Shown here one piece after another: positions 60,001 through 64,000 of a stretch of 64,000 nt of DNA. The stretch lies in contig NZ_WXYO01000006.1 in assembly GCF_009901585.1 (NCBI RefSeq), positions 486,541-550,540 on the forward strand, in the 5' to 3' direction. Below the pieces are notes generated by a model that was not told the DNA's origin, searched no databases, and was given only the letters and a program-made list of their open reading frames with translations. Position numbers and translations under genes: made by a program. Source of the DNA: Poritiphilus flavus (GTDB lineage: Bacteria; Bacteroidota; Bacteroidia; Flavobacteriales; Flavobacteriaceae). Each line of letters begins with the position of its first letter. The first letter of the stretch is position 1.

Positions 60001-63000
60001 CGTCAAATATTCCAGCCCCTGACATTACAGTGGTTATTGACGAAGCCGACAACTGTACTACAAACCCAACAGTTACTTATTTGGGGGATAACACCATCAG
60101 TCCGGAAACGATTATCAGGACCTATGGCGTTACCGATGGCGCAGGCAACAGTATCAATGTAACTCAGACCATCAAGATTGGTGATACGACTGCTCCCACG
60201 GCCAGTAACCCCACATCGCTGAGCATACAATGTTTATCTGAGGTCCCCACACCGGACGTCGCAGTGGTCACCGATGAATCGGACAACTGTACGACTAGTC
60301 CAACAGTGACCTATATCGGGGACGACACCAGTAACCCGGGAACGATTACCCGGACCTATAGGGTAACTGATGGGGCCGGGAATAGCAAAGATGTGACCCA
60401 TCTGATCACAATAAATGACACCACCGCACCTACGGCCAGCAACCCCGCAGTAATGAATGTACAATGCTCATCTGATGTACCTGTTCCGGATATAAGCGTA
60501 GTAATTGATGAAGCCGATAACTGTACCGCGAACCCGATAGTAACCTTTGTGAGTGATGTAAGTGATGGCAACAGCAACCCTGAGGTAATTACCCGGACCT
60601 ACCGGGTTACCGACATCGCCGGGAACAGTACCAATGTAGTCCAGACCATCATCATAAGGGATACTACAAGCCCTACGGCTAGCAACCCAACGGCAGTGAG
60701 TGTGCAATGTTCATCCGACGTCCCTGCAGCGGACATAACCGTAATAACAGACGAAGCGGACAATTGTACAGCAAACCCAACAGTCATCTTTGTAAGTGAT
60801 GTAAGTAACGGGAACAGCAATCCTGAAACCATTACCAGGACCTACAGGGTGATTGACGGAGCCGGAAACAGCAAGGATGTTACTCAGACCATCACAGTAA
60901 ACGATACAACGAGCCCTACGGCAAGCAACCCGGAATCGGTGAACGTACAATGTATATCTGATGTTCCAGGCCCGGACATCACCGTAGTAACAGATGAAGC
61001 GGACAATTGCACAAGCAGTCCGATGGTTTCCTATGTGGGCGATAATACCAGCGACACTGAAACGATCATCCGGACCTATAGGATTACAGATGTAGCAGGA
61101 AACAGTACAAACGTCACTCAAACCATTAATTTAAAGGATACGACCTCCCCCACGGCCAGTAACCCTTCACCGGTTAGTGTACAATGCGCATCGGAAGTAC
61201 CCTCACCGGATATTGAGGTAGTGATCGACGAAGCTGACAACTGTGGTACTCCAACAGTTACTTTTGTGAATGATGTCAGTGATGGGAACAGCAATCCGGA
61301 GATCATCACCCGGACTTATAGAGTAAGCGATACCGAAGGTAACAGTACTGATGTAATCCAGGTCATCATAGTAAACGATACTACGGCCCCTGCGGCCAGT
61401 GACCCGACCGCAGTGAGTGTACAATGTGCATCTGATGTTCCGTCTCCCGACATACTAGTGGTGACTGACGAAGCGGACAACTGTACGGCAAATCCAACGG
61501 TCACCTTTGTAAGTGATGTCAGTGATGGGAACAGCAATCCGGAGATAATCACCCGGACCTATAGGATTGCTGACCAGGCCGGAAACAGTACTGTTGTAAG
61601 TCAGACCATCACAATAGACGATACTACCGCGCCGACAGCCAGTGACCCGGTTGCGGTGAATGTACAATGCGTATCTGATGTCCCGACCCCGGATATAAGC
61701 ACAGTGACCGATGAAGCGGACAACTGCACAGCAAACCTGACCGTAAGCTTTGTGAGTGATCTAAGTGATGGCAACAGCAACCCTGAAGTAATTACCAGGA
61801 CTTATAGGATTACGGATGAAGCGGGCAACAGCACCAATGTAACGCAGACCATCACAGTAAACGATACAACGGCCCCAACAGCACTATGCCAGGAGGCAAC
61901 CATCCAATTAGGTACAGGTGGTACAGCCATCCTAAGCGCGGATCTTGTGGACCAAGGTTCTGTCGATGCCTGTGGTAGTGTTACTCTGGATGTGTCCCCA
62001 AGTATGTTTGAGGCATCCGACCTGGGCGCAAACGCCGTGACCCTGACAGTAACGGACAACAATGGCTACATTGCAACCTGCCAGACCACGGTAAATGTGG
62101 TAGACGACATGGCCCCCATAGCTATTTGCCAGGATGTTACCGTGGAACTCGATACCACTGGCAGCGTGACAATCAGTACATCGGATGTAGACAACGGCTC
62201 ACTTGACAGCAATGGGGGTAGCCTGTCCCTTTTCCTCAACGAGAATACTTTCAGTTGCTCTGAAATTGGAGAGAATACGGTAACTCTTGAGGTAACGGAC
62301 AATAGCGGGAACTCAGCCAGTTGTACGGCTACGGTTACGGTACAGAACATAAGTACGCCACTGGCCGTTGTTATTAATAGCGGCCCCATTTGCCCGGGAT
62401 CTACTCTTCAACTGAATGAGATAAGCGGACTAGCCACATCCTGGTCATGGTCCAGTACCGGGGATGCGGTTTTTAGCGACACCGGAATACAAAATCCGGA
62501 GGTTACCAACGTTTCGGACGGAGAGGATTTCACTGTTACCATTGTTATGGCAAATGGCTGTACCAGCGTGGGCAGCACCACAGCTTTTCTTTTGGATGCT
62601 CCGGTCCTCGAAGCGGAGTTGGAACAGCAATTCTGCATTTTACAATCCCCTACAGTAGCGGATTTGGCAGCCTCAGGTAACGGCACTATTCACTGGTATG
62701 CGAAGGAGAACATCTCAACAGAACTGGAAATTGATGTTACGCTTGTAGATGGAACATCGTATTACGGTGCATTGGAGGACGAGAACGGATGTATCTCCGA
62801 AATCATTGAAGTGGCCGTAAGAATCAGTATGCTCGGCTGTGATGCTCTGCCGGAGGCAGACAAACTTGGTTTTTCACCCAACGGGGACGGGATCAACGAT
62901 ACCTTTTCCATTTCCTGGTTGAGGAACGATTATCCCAACTATACCATGACAATCTATGACCGTAACGGTTCCTTGGTATATAAAGGGAAGATCGGTAAGG

Positions 63001-63137
63001 CCGACTGGGATGGCAGTGCAGATCGCGGGATTATCCTGGCAGACGGAAAATTACCCAACGGGGTGTACTACTACACTATAGATTTCGGAGACGACGCCAC
63101 TCCACCGGTCCAGGGTGTTGTCTATTTGAACCGATGA
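42057..63137 (+). CDS. giant secreted adhesin-like protein: BspA/DUF285 modules, HYR-like repeats, type IX (CHU_C) sorting domain
   Basis: About 7,026 residues from the TTG at 42057, chosen because it gives a proper signal peptide (basic start, [18 protein letters not shown], mature from 42156). ATGs at 41817 and 41880 give up to 80 extra residues. Order: ten modules (42156-55670), each with a FVTTW...[16 protein letters not shown] beta domain, a VDQWGS motif, DUF285-type WNTSxVTNMSxMF repeats and a DLGDWDL...[15 protein letters not shown] cap, followed by one or more Cys-containing Ig-like units; 26 HYR-like repeats (55671-61871); two Ig-like units; an Ig/PKD-like part; and CHU_C (62862-63134). 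Predicted outer-surface, type IX-secreted, probably adhesion or gliding. A same-family gene starts 201 bp later. Expression control unknown. Confidence 0.93.
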   Translation: MSSLNKRNDYTCLRRSFLSFLAGLFISTGLFAQSEFITTWNTTNVGTSDNNSLTIPATGTYDIDVGNDGTYDLFDQSGNTTIDVTNYNYTAGEIQLALRNAISGAGNLTRIYFNNRNDRQKLLSVDQWGSSISWSTMYRAFHGCTNLEIKATDAPDLGSVTNMAQMFSGCTALTGTTGFTNWNTAGVSTMIGMFAGATAFSGDISSWNVTNVSDMSWMFWNAAAFNADISSWNTTKVTNMGNMFNSATAFNANIGSWNTSHVTDMSYMFYSASSFNQNIGSWNTAAVMNMSGMFREASVFNKDIGSWNTSSVTNMEQMFFNATAFDGAVSSWNVAAVTSMGGMFKGATSFNQNIGSWNTASVTNMGGMFDSATAFNADIGSWDTNQVNNMNAMFSGASSFNQNISSWNTAKATNMSGMFDGATVFNADIGPWNVGSVTNMSGMFDSATAFNQNISTWNTAKVTNMSGMFDSATAFDVDIGSWNVSSVTNMSSMFDSASNFNQDIGSWDTGSVINMQSMFSGASAFDQDLGDWNLGLLSNGTAMLNGSGLSTDNWDATLIGWHGQGFSNTVTVGASGLTYCAAGAERAAMTTFTFSGDTLPDTLPTADCKATTSIALDSNGTVTLPATLVNDDSFACGLSSLTVSPDSFDTDDLGPNTVTLTITDGNNKTSTCQSTVTVVSSASSINAFVTTWNTTNTGTSNGNSIRIPATGTYDVDLGNDGTYELLDQSGTTTIDVTTYSYTAGEIQVAIRNATSGVGTLEKIYFNNTGDKNKILSIDQWGSGISWSTMDSAFRGCSNLDVKATDAPNLGNLTSLRLMFAGATSFNADIGSWNTSKVTNMAGIFYGASAFNQDIGSWNTANVSSMEGVFLGATAFDQDISSWNTAKVSTMLTMFKNATSFNQDIGAWNTGSVLIMGDMFFNATAFDQDLGDWDLGKLLSGGGMLNGSGLSTDNWDATLVGWYDQGFTHTATIGASGLVYCKAGTERAALTLNITGDRAETTKPTVACKETLEFQLGNSGTATLTADDIDTGSSDACGIASRSLSQTNFTTSDLGFHTVILTVTDINGNTNTCETTLNVVAYPTSLFVSTWNANGTITIPARGTYDVDLGNDGTYELLNQNGTITVNVAAYGYSAGNIQLALRNATSGAGTLNSINLYKSSVANRAKLLSVDQWGSSIAWSTMKDAFRLCTNLDVLATDIPNLGKVTDASYMFGGCSSLKGNDSFSRWNVSNITDMQAMFNQADVFDQSLAAWDMGQVTNASGMLSSSGLSGANWDDTLIGWHGQYFTNTPIVGATGLVYCSAADERQLLILHSLKITGDTKNNSAPTMNCKDQVILQLDANGTASLTPEQVDNGSSSTCGIKTLRISKSNFTTADIGVTTVTLTARDNTTPISWLNSCTTTVQVVDLPSKNFVTTWGTREPGTSDGSSITIPATGTYDVDIGNDGSFELLDQTGTTTINVTTYGYSAGDIQVALRNAASGSGNLNSVVFYLADDRLKLLSVDQWGSDISWSTMEGAFAGCSNLEVKATDAPDLSKATILDSMFAGCIMLEGTAGFSSWDTSNVTSMYNMFYLAALFNGDIGSWNTSSVTSMTTMFTSAKSFNQDLGAWDLRSLDRALSMLDNTGLSVENWDATITGWYNQGFTNTPSIGADGLVYCKTGAMRKAMTFKFLDDSPESDKPTVACKETELVLSPAGTATLMGDLVDNGSSDTCGDVSFSLSKSSFTTADIGVNELTLTVTDSNGNSDTCETTVTVIDHTTRVFVTTWDTTKPGTSNSNSITIPATGTYDVDLGYDGTYELLNQTGTITIDLTTIQGYSAGEVKVALWSADSGAGTLDRIHFNNSGDKEKLLSIDQWGGGISWSSMEGAFHGCTNLDVKATDTPNLDNLTNLANMFNGCTSLEGTTAFATWNTAKVTNMSFMFAGASTFNQDIGSWNTDSVISTQSMFFVATTFDQNIGSWNTSSLANMQSMFLGATAFNQDISSWDTGSVTNMSFTFAGASAFNQDISTWNTSSATNMQSILSSATAFDQDLGDWDLGQLTNGTDMLDGSGLSIENWDNTLVGWHSQGFTNTTTIGASGLVYCKSGTERAALTLNITDDIMENTAPTAECLQTLTMRLDPYGSASLSSDMVDDGSSDVCGDVSLSLSRSSFTTAGTYTVTLTVTDNTNKTSSCETAVTILDLPPNLFVTTWDTTKPGSSGASSITMPLTGTYDVDLGNDGSYELLDQTGSLTVDVTTYDYSAGEIQVALRNATSDSGDLSSIYFNNTGDKQKILSVDQWGSDIAWSSMTAAFQGCSNLDVKAIDIPDLGNVTTMDRMFNNCISLQGNSSFSNWNTANVTNMSGMFVYASSFNQDIGSWNVAGVTDMSWMFWSATAFDQDIGSWNTAKASSMQSMFLAANAFNQDIGSWNTNSVTNMSFMFSGASAFDQDIGSWNTSSVTHMWSMFQYASAFDQDLGDWDLGQLTYGVAMLDNSGLSGENWDATLIGWYNQGFTNTPTIGASGLVYCKAVTERAALSFNTTGDSADATLPEALCQQALTLQLGIDGTATLTTDLVDDGSNDTCGITSLSLSKSNFTTADLGANTVTLTVTDNLGQVSTCQSTVTVMDHPTRLFITTWDTTKSGTSNTNSITIPATGTYDVDLGNDGTYDLLDQTGTITIDVTAYGHTAGEIQLVLRDAVSGKGDLTRINFNNTGDSQKLLSVDQWGDSISWSSMQTAFQGCSNLDVKATDVPDLGSVTNMSGMFSGCTSLKGTANFGTWNTNKVTDMSFMFGDASTFNQDIGSWNTSNVTSMSFMFASASIFNQDVGSWNTSSVTNMSYMFYQATALDQDLGDWDLGLLTNGTGMLNSSGLSVANWDATLIGWHAQTFTNTPTIGASGLVYCTAGTERAALSLNMTGDSPENDQPSALCRPVTLHLGTNGVPNLTTDLVDNGSSDTCGSVSLSLSKSSFTASDLGANTVTLTVTDPNGNTNTCSTTVTVEDPASVFVTTWNTTYTGTSDGNSFTIPATGTYDVDLGNDGTYELLDQTGTTTIDVTTYNYTAGEIQVALRNATSETGTLSRIHFNNSGDRQKLLSVDQWGSGIDWSTMSEAFYGCTNLEVEATDAPVLSNLTNMYAMFSGCTSLKGDTGFSTWNTASVTDMSSMFYQASAFNGSIGSWETGSVTDMSSMFGEATTFNQDVGSWNTSEVTDMIGLFLGATAFDQDLGAWDLTKLSNGADMLKNSGLSMSNWDDTLIGWYNQSFTNTATIGASGLVYCTAGTERSALSLNITGDSAEDIKPSALCRPATIRLGTDGKATLTTELVDKGSNDACGDVTLSLSRSNFTAAYLGSNSVTLTVTDPNSNTETCTATVTVENPTSMFVTTWDTTKSGSSNTNSITIPAIGTYDVDLGNDGTYELLDQTGTITIDVTTHNYTAGEIQVALRNAVSTSGTLNRINFSITRDRQKILSVDQWGSNIYWSSMALAFFACTNLEIKASDAPNLGNVTDMSSMFRGVANFNADISSWNTSKVTKMSNMFYGVTAFNKDLSSWNTSSVTDMSYMFRGATSFNGDISSWNTGSVTNMQSMFQGATAFSGNINSWNTGSVTNMSYMFMEATAFNTDIGSWNISKVNNLAAMFNYASAFNQDIGSWNTSSVTNMSSMFGNATAFNVNISSWNTDSVTDMQFTLAGASTFNQDISSWNTSSVTNMGWMFQNAGAFDQELGDWDLSQLANGVDMFNGSGLSVDNWDETLIGWHAQGFTNTPVIGASGLVYCKATAERAALTLNISGDRAETIPPTARCKQMVSLQLDASGTTTLTPDLVDDGSSDDCGSVSFRLSKTSFTASDLGETAVTMTVTDPNSNTNTCQTLVVQDDRRSPIAGCKDLSVQLNATGSATIVASDIDNNSSDNSGSVTLSLNKDTFGCLDVGTNIVTLTATDDSGNTATCPSIVTVVDKTVPVASCKSAVIQLDANGNAELTTDLVDAGSASICGGSIVLLVSPSSFTDADLGANKVTLTVSDANGNTNNCETTVTVMDPDVFVTSWDTSKSGTSNSNSITIPATGTYDVDLGNDGSYELLDQTGTITVNVTTYGFTAGKIQLALRNAISGSGYLNRIHFNYMGDRQKLLSVDQWGSGISWTTMEAAFFGCTNLDILANDAPDLSSVANMKQMFTSCTSLIGTTGFSNWNTSSVTDMSFIFSGATVFNGNIGSWNTNSVTDMRYMFSAARAFNQEIGSWNTGSVTEMRYMFSNASAFNSNIGLWNTAKVSNMSGMFSDATVFNKNIGSWNTSSVTDMRYMFYEASAFNQDLGSWDTSDVTSMSNMFQNASAFDQSLESWDLGKVTDGTNMLNGSGLSTDNWDATLIGWHSQSFTNTVTVGALGLVYCRARTQRAAMTTFTFTGDSKATTQPTAKCHQTVTLQLGASGTASLTSNLVDDGSDGCGISLSLSQTDFTTNHLGDNTVTLTVSDGSSTETCTTTVTVADNTAPTAGCKDITVQLNSSGSATITTSDIDDGSSDNSGSTVSLSLDQMSFDCLDAGANTVTLTVSDGSNNTDTCTATVTVDDKIAPTASSPTAVSVQCSSNVPAADITVVTDEADNCGIPTVTFVSDVSDGKSNPETITRTYRVTDTAGNIKDVTQTITVDDTTAPTASSPTAVSVQCLPPADITVVTDEADNCGTPTVTFVSDVSDGNSNPEVITRTYRVTDGAGNSKNVTQTITINDTTAPTASNPADISAQCSAPASDITVVTDEADNCGTPTVTFISDASDGKSNPETITRTYRVTDGAGNSKDVTQTITVDDTTAPTASNPTSVSVQCSSNVPAVDITVVADEADNCTANPTVTFVSDVSDGKSNPETITRTYRITDEAGNSTDVTQIITVDDTIVPTASNPAAVSVQCSAPAADITVVTDEADNCGTPTVTFVSDVSDGNSNPEVITRTYRITDGAGNSKDVTQTITINDTTAPTASNPAAISVQCIAPASDITVVTDEADNCTTNPTVTFVSDVSDGKSNPETITRTYRVTDEAGNSTDVTQTITVDDTTAPTASNPTAVSVQCSSNVPTADIALVTDEADNCTANPTVTFVSDVSDGNSNPEVITRTYRITDEAGNSTDVTQTITVDDTTAPTASNPAALSVQCLPSADISVVTDEADNCTAIPTVTFVSDVSDGNSNPEVITRTYRVTDAAGNGINVTQTITINDTTAPTASNPLAISAQCTAPASDITVVTDEADNCTANPTVTFISDVSDGNSNPETITRTYRITDEAGNSTDVTQTITVDDTTAPTASNPATVSVQCASNPPVPDISVVTDAADNCGTPTVAYVGDNTSNPESIIRTYSVTDGAGNNINVTQLITVSDTTSPTASDPAAVSVQCASDVPAADIAVVTDEADNCGTPTVTFVSDVSDGNSNPEIITRTYRVTDAAGNSTDVTQTITVEDTTVPTASNPATVSVQCSSNVPAVDITVVTDEADNCTANPTVTFVSDVSDGNSNPETITRTYRVTDGAGNSADVTQTITVEDTTVPTASNPAAVSIQCSSNVPAVDITVVTDEADNCTANPTVTFVSDVSDGNSNPETITRTYRITDEAGNSTDVTQTITVDDTTAPTASNPAAVSVQCSSDVPASDISVVINEADNCTANPTVTFVNDVSDGKSNPETITRTYRVTDGAGNSTDVTQTITIDDTTAPTASNPVAVSVQCLSEVPAPDITVVTDEADNCTANPTVAYVGDNSSNAGTIIRTYSITDAGGNNINVTQTITVNDTTAPTASNPEPINAQCSAPTSDISVVTDEADNCGTPTVSFVSDVSDGKSNPETITRTYRITDAAGNTTDVTQTITLNDTTAPTASNPAAVSVQCSSNIPAVDVTVVTDEADNCTVTPTVTFVSDVSDGNSNPEVITRTYKVTDEAGNSTDVTQTITVEDTTAPTANNPLAMRVQCSSDVPAPDIALVTDEADNCTTNPTVTFVSDVSDGNSNPEIITRTYRITDEAGNSTDVTQTITVDDTTAPTASDLATVSVQCASNIPAPDITVVIDEADNCTTNPTVTYLGDNTISPETIIRTYGVTDGAGNSINVTQTIKIGDTTAPTASNPTSLSIQCLSEVPTPDVAVVTDESDNCTTSPTVTYIGDDTSNPGTITRTYRVTDGAGNSKDVTHLITINDTTAPTASNPAVMNVQCSSDVPVPDISVVIDEADNCTANPIVTFVSDVSDGNSNPEVITRTYRVTDIAGNSTNVVQTIIIRDTTSPTASNPTAVSVQCSSDVPAADITVITDEADNCTANPTVIFVSDVSNGNSNPETITRTYRVIDGAGNSKDVTQTITVNDTTSPTASNPESVNVQCISDVPGPDITVVTDEADNCTSSPMVSYVGDNTSDTETIIRTYRITDVAGNSTNVTQTINLKDTTSPTASNPSPVSVQCASEVPSPDIEVVIDEADNCGTPTVTFVNDVSDGNSNPEIITRTYRVSDTEGNSTDVIQVIIVNDTTAPAASDPTAVSVQCASDVPSPDILVVTDEADNCTANPTVTFVSDVSDGNSNPEIITRTYRIADQAGNSTVVSQTITIDDTTAPTASDPVAVNVQCVSDVPTPDISTVTDEADNCTANLTVSFVSDLSDGNSNPEVITRTYRITDEAGNSTNVTQTITVNDTTAPTALCQEATIQLGTGGTAILSADLVDQGSVDACGSVTLDVSPSMFEASDLGANAVTLTVTDNNGYIATCQTTVNVVDDMAPIAICQDVTVELDTTGSVTISTSDVDNGSLDSNGGSLSLFLNENTFSCSEIGENTVTLEVTDNSGNSASCTATVTVQNISTPLAVVINSGPICPGSTLQLNEISGLATSWSWSSTGDAVFSDTGIQNPEVTNVSDGEDFTVTIVMANGCTSVGSTTAFLLDAPVLEAELEQQFCILQSPTVADLAASGNGTIHWYAKENISTELEIDVTLVDGTSYYGALEDENGCISEIIEVAVRISMLGCDALPEADKLGFSPNGDGINDTFSISWLRNDYPNYTMTIYDRNGSLVYKGKIGKADWDGSADRGIILADGKLPNGVYYYTIDFGDDATPPVQGVVYLNR
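42156..55670 (+). repeat. ten BspA/DUF285-type modules within the giant gene
   Basis: Modules begin (at the conserved FVTTW Phe, or the mature N-terminus) at 42156, 44118, 45312, 46290, 47337, 48609, 49884, 51003, 52122 and 54093. I count WNT-type 25-residue repeats per module as 15, 5, 2, 3, 6, 6, 4, 4, 9 and 7, total 61. Module 3 lacks the usual GTSNxNS segment. Module 9 is followed by three Ig-like units and module 10 by two; the others by one. Lengths differ mainly in the number of DUF285 repeats, so these expand and contract independently of the rest. Confidence 0.9.
55671..61871 (+). repeat. 26 HYR-like Ig repeats within the giant gene
   Basis: Repeats of about 77-81 residues starting at APTAS-like positions 55671, 55911, 56142, 56376, 56619, 56853, 57090, 57333, 57567, 57804, 58035, 58275, 58518, 58761, 59004, 59238, 59472, 59715, 59958, 60192, 60426, 60669, 60912, 61146, 61386 and 61629. 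Each holds two Cys (SVQC and ADNC), [23 protein letters not shown] and TRTYRVTD. Five (numbers 10, 15, 19, 20, 23) carry a shorter [14 protein letters not shown] strand instead. Confidence 0.92.
62862..63134 (+). other. CHU_C / type IX sorting domain at the C-terminus of the giant protein
   Basis: [41 protein letters not shown] and [14 protein letters not shown] are the hallmarks of the gliding-motility-associated C-terminal domain (type B type IX secretion signal, PF13585/TIGR04131). It implies export across the outer membrane by the type IX system, whose genes are not in this window. Confidence 0.92.
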
Positions 63138-63264
63138 GCAAAGAGGGAAAGGATGCAATATGCTCTCCGGTTTACTCAATTCGTAGCCAGCCTCGAAACC
63201 CGGACAAACGGGAAGTTGTCATTTACTCCCGACGCTGCACACATTTATTTTCAAATAGAGACAG

Positions 63265-63289
63265 TTGTTACTTTCCTTTTAAAGTGTTG
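63265..63289 (+). promoter_or_regulatory. upstream motif shared with the giant gene
   Basis: TTGTTAC (63265-63271), TTTAAAG (63278-63284) and TTG (63287-63289), lying 50-74 bp before the start of the next giant gene. Matches 41661-41684 at 16 of 20 positions across the first two motifs. A GC hairpin (CCCG/CGGG) near 63199-63212 may end the upstream transcript. Confidence 0.4.
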
Positions 63290-63338
63290 AGCATAAGGCA
63301 TTAGCTTAATAGGAGAATTCATACAACTGATTTAGATT

Positions 63339-64000
63339 ATGGGGACAAATTACGCAACGGGCCAGAAACGGCCCTTACTTACCTTTTTTACATCCTTCCT
63401 GATTACCACCGGCCTGTATGCCCAGACCGAGTTCATCACCACCTGGGACACCAACAAGCCTGGAACCTCCAACAGCAGTTCCATTACCATTCCCGCAGTG
63501 GGCACTTATGATGTGGACCTGGGCAATGACGGCACCTATGAACTGTTGGACCAGAGCGGGACCATCACTTTGAATGTCCCTCTGCTTAACTATACCTCCG
63601 GGAAGATACAAGTGGCCCTTCGGGATGCTGCTTCCGGGAACGGGACCCTTACTGCGATACAATTCAACAACACAGGGGATAAGGAGAAGCTGCTTTCCGT
63701 AGACCAATGGGGCAGTATTTCCTGGAGCAGCATGCAAAACGCGTTTTACGGCTGTAGCAATATGGAGGTTAAGGCCACCGATGCTCCCGACCTGAGTGGT
63801 GTTAGCAGTACGGACAAAATGTTTGGCTATGCAAGCAGCTTTAACGCGGATATCAGTTCCTGGAATACGGCCAATATAACGGATATGAACATGATGTTTT
63901 GGAATGCCACTGCCTTTGACCAGGACATCAGCTCCTGGAACACCAGCAGTGTGACCAATATGTACGGCATGTTTGCTTATGCCACTTCCTTTGACCAGAA
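63339..64000 (+). CDS. second BspA/DUF285-type giant protein, 5' part (runs off right edge)
   Basis: Starts at ATG 63339 (MGTNYATGQKR), the first 220 codons visible with no stop. Signal peptide FFTSFLITTGLYAQ aligns with the giant protein's [15 protein letters not shown]. Mature start TEFITTWDTNKPGTS, then [47 protein letters not shown] and WNTANITDMNMMFWNATAF-type DUF285 repeats, the same module order as the giant protein. The clean ATG and signal here support the view that the giant gene's start region is disturbed. Tandem paralogue, 201 bp downstream. Confidence 0.92.
   Translation, partial: MGTNYATGQKRPLLTFFTSFLITTGLYAQTEFITTWDTNKPGTSNSSSITIPAVGTYDVDLGNDGTYELLDQSGTITLNVPLLNYTSGKIQVALRDAASGNGTLTAIQFNNTGDKEKLLSVDQWGSISWSSMQNAFYGCSNMEVKATDAPDLSGVSSTDKMFGYASSFNADISSWNTANITDMNMMFWNATAFDQDISSWNTSSVTNMYGMFAYATSFDQ

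Overview
The window looks like a chromosomal segment of a flavobacterium (Bacteroidota, most likely Flavobacteriaceae; no species call is possible from sequence alone). Pointers are a type IX secretion C-terminal domain (CHU_C / gliding-motility type), SC- or GC-type lipoprotein signals, orphan FtsX/MacB-like permeases, a DUF3667 zinc-ribbon membrane protein, a LytS/LytTR pair, a one-piece TPR-histidine kinase-receiver-AraC regulator, weak ribosome-binding sites and REP-like intergenic hairpins. No rRNA, tRNA, CRISPR array, prophage or complete insertion sequence was seen.

Layout. 1-6.4 kb: a left-edge minus-strand gene fragment with an apparent frameshift, a Kef-type antiporter overlapped by a monothiol glutaredoxin-like gene, an exported lipoprotein, a sugar isomerase-like TIM barrel, and an AraC regulator followed by a SnoaL-like secreted protein and an aldo/keto reductase. 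6.6-16.6 kb: small stress and detoxification genes (SRPBCC, GyrI-like, VOC and AlkD-like in a tight run, cold-shock protein, DUF3667). They are followed by a fused EutB-EutC ethanolamine ammonia-lyase with a lipoprotein-like N-terminus and a sigma factor with a Cys-bearing C-terminal extension. 16.9-28.6 kb: LytS/LytTR pair with a beta-propeller protein, a ROK sugar kinase lacking the usual zinc cysteines, an FtsX-type permease, a ScyD/ScyE-like propeller lipoprotein and the large hybrid regulator. 28.9-41.5 kb: DinB-like protein, a second FtsX-type permease, small lipoproteins, an LRR/PKD lipoprotein, a dual-specificity phosphatase, a PAP2 phosphatase and a GNAT acetyltransferase. These are separated by very repetitive intergenic DNA: a 7-bp array, two 8-bp arrays and duplicated hairpin modules.

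41.5-64 kb is dominated by one reading frame of about 21 kb encoding a predicted secreted surface protein of about 7,000 residues. It holds a signal peptide, ten BspA/DUF285-type modules (61 WNT-type 25-residue repeats by my count), 26 HYR-like Ig repeats of about 79 residues and a CHU_C type IX sorting domain. A second gene of the same family starts 201 bp downstream and runs off the right edge, so the locus is a tandem array of giant adhesins.

The most notable points are the giant protein and its higher-order repeat structure, its unclear translation start, the exported-looking EutBC fusion, and the composite 7-mer/8-mer/hairpin intergenic elements. Functions are inferred from recognisable families; no database search was possible.
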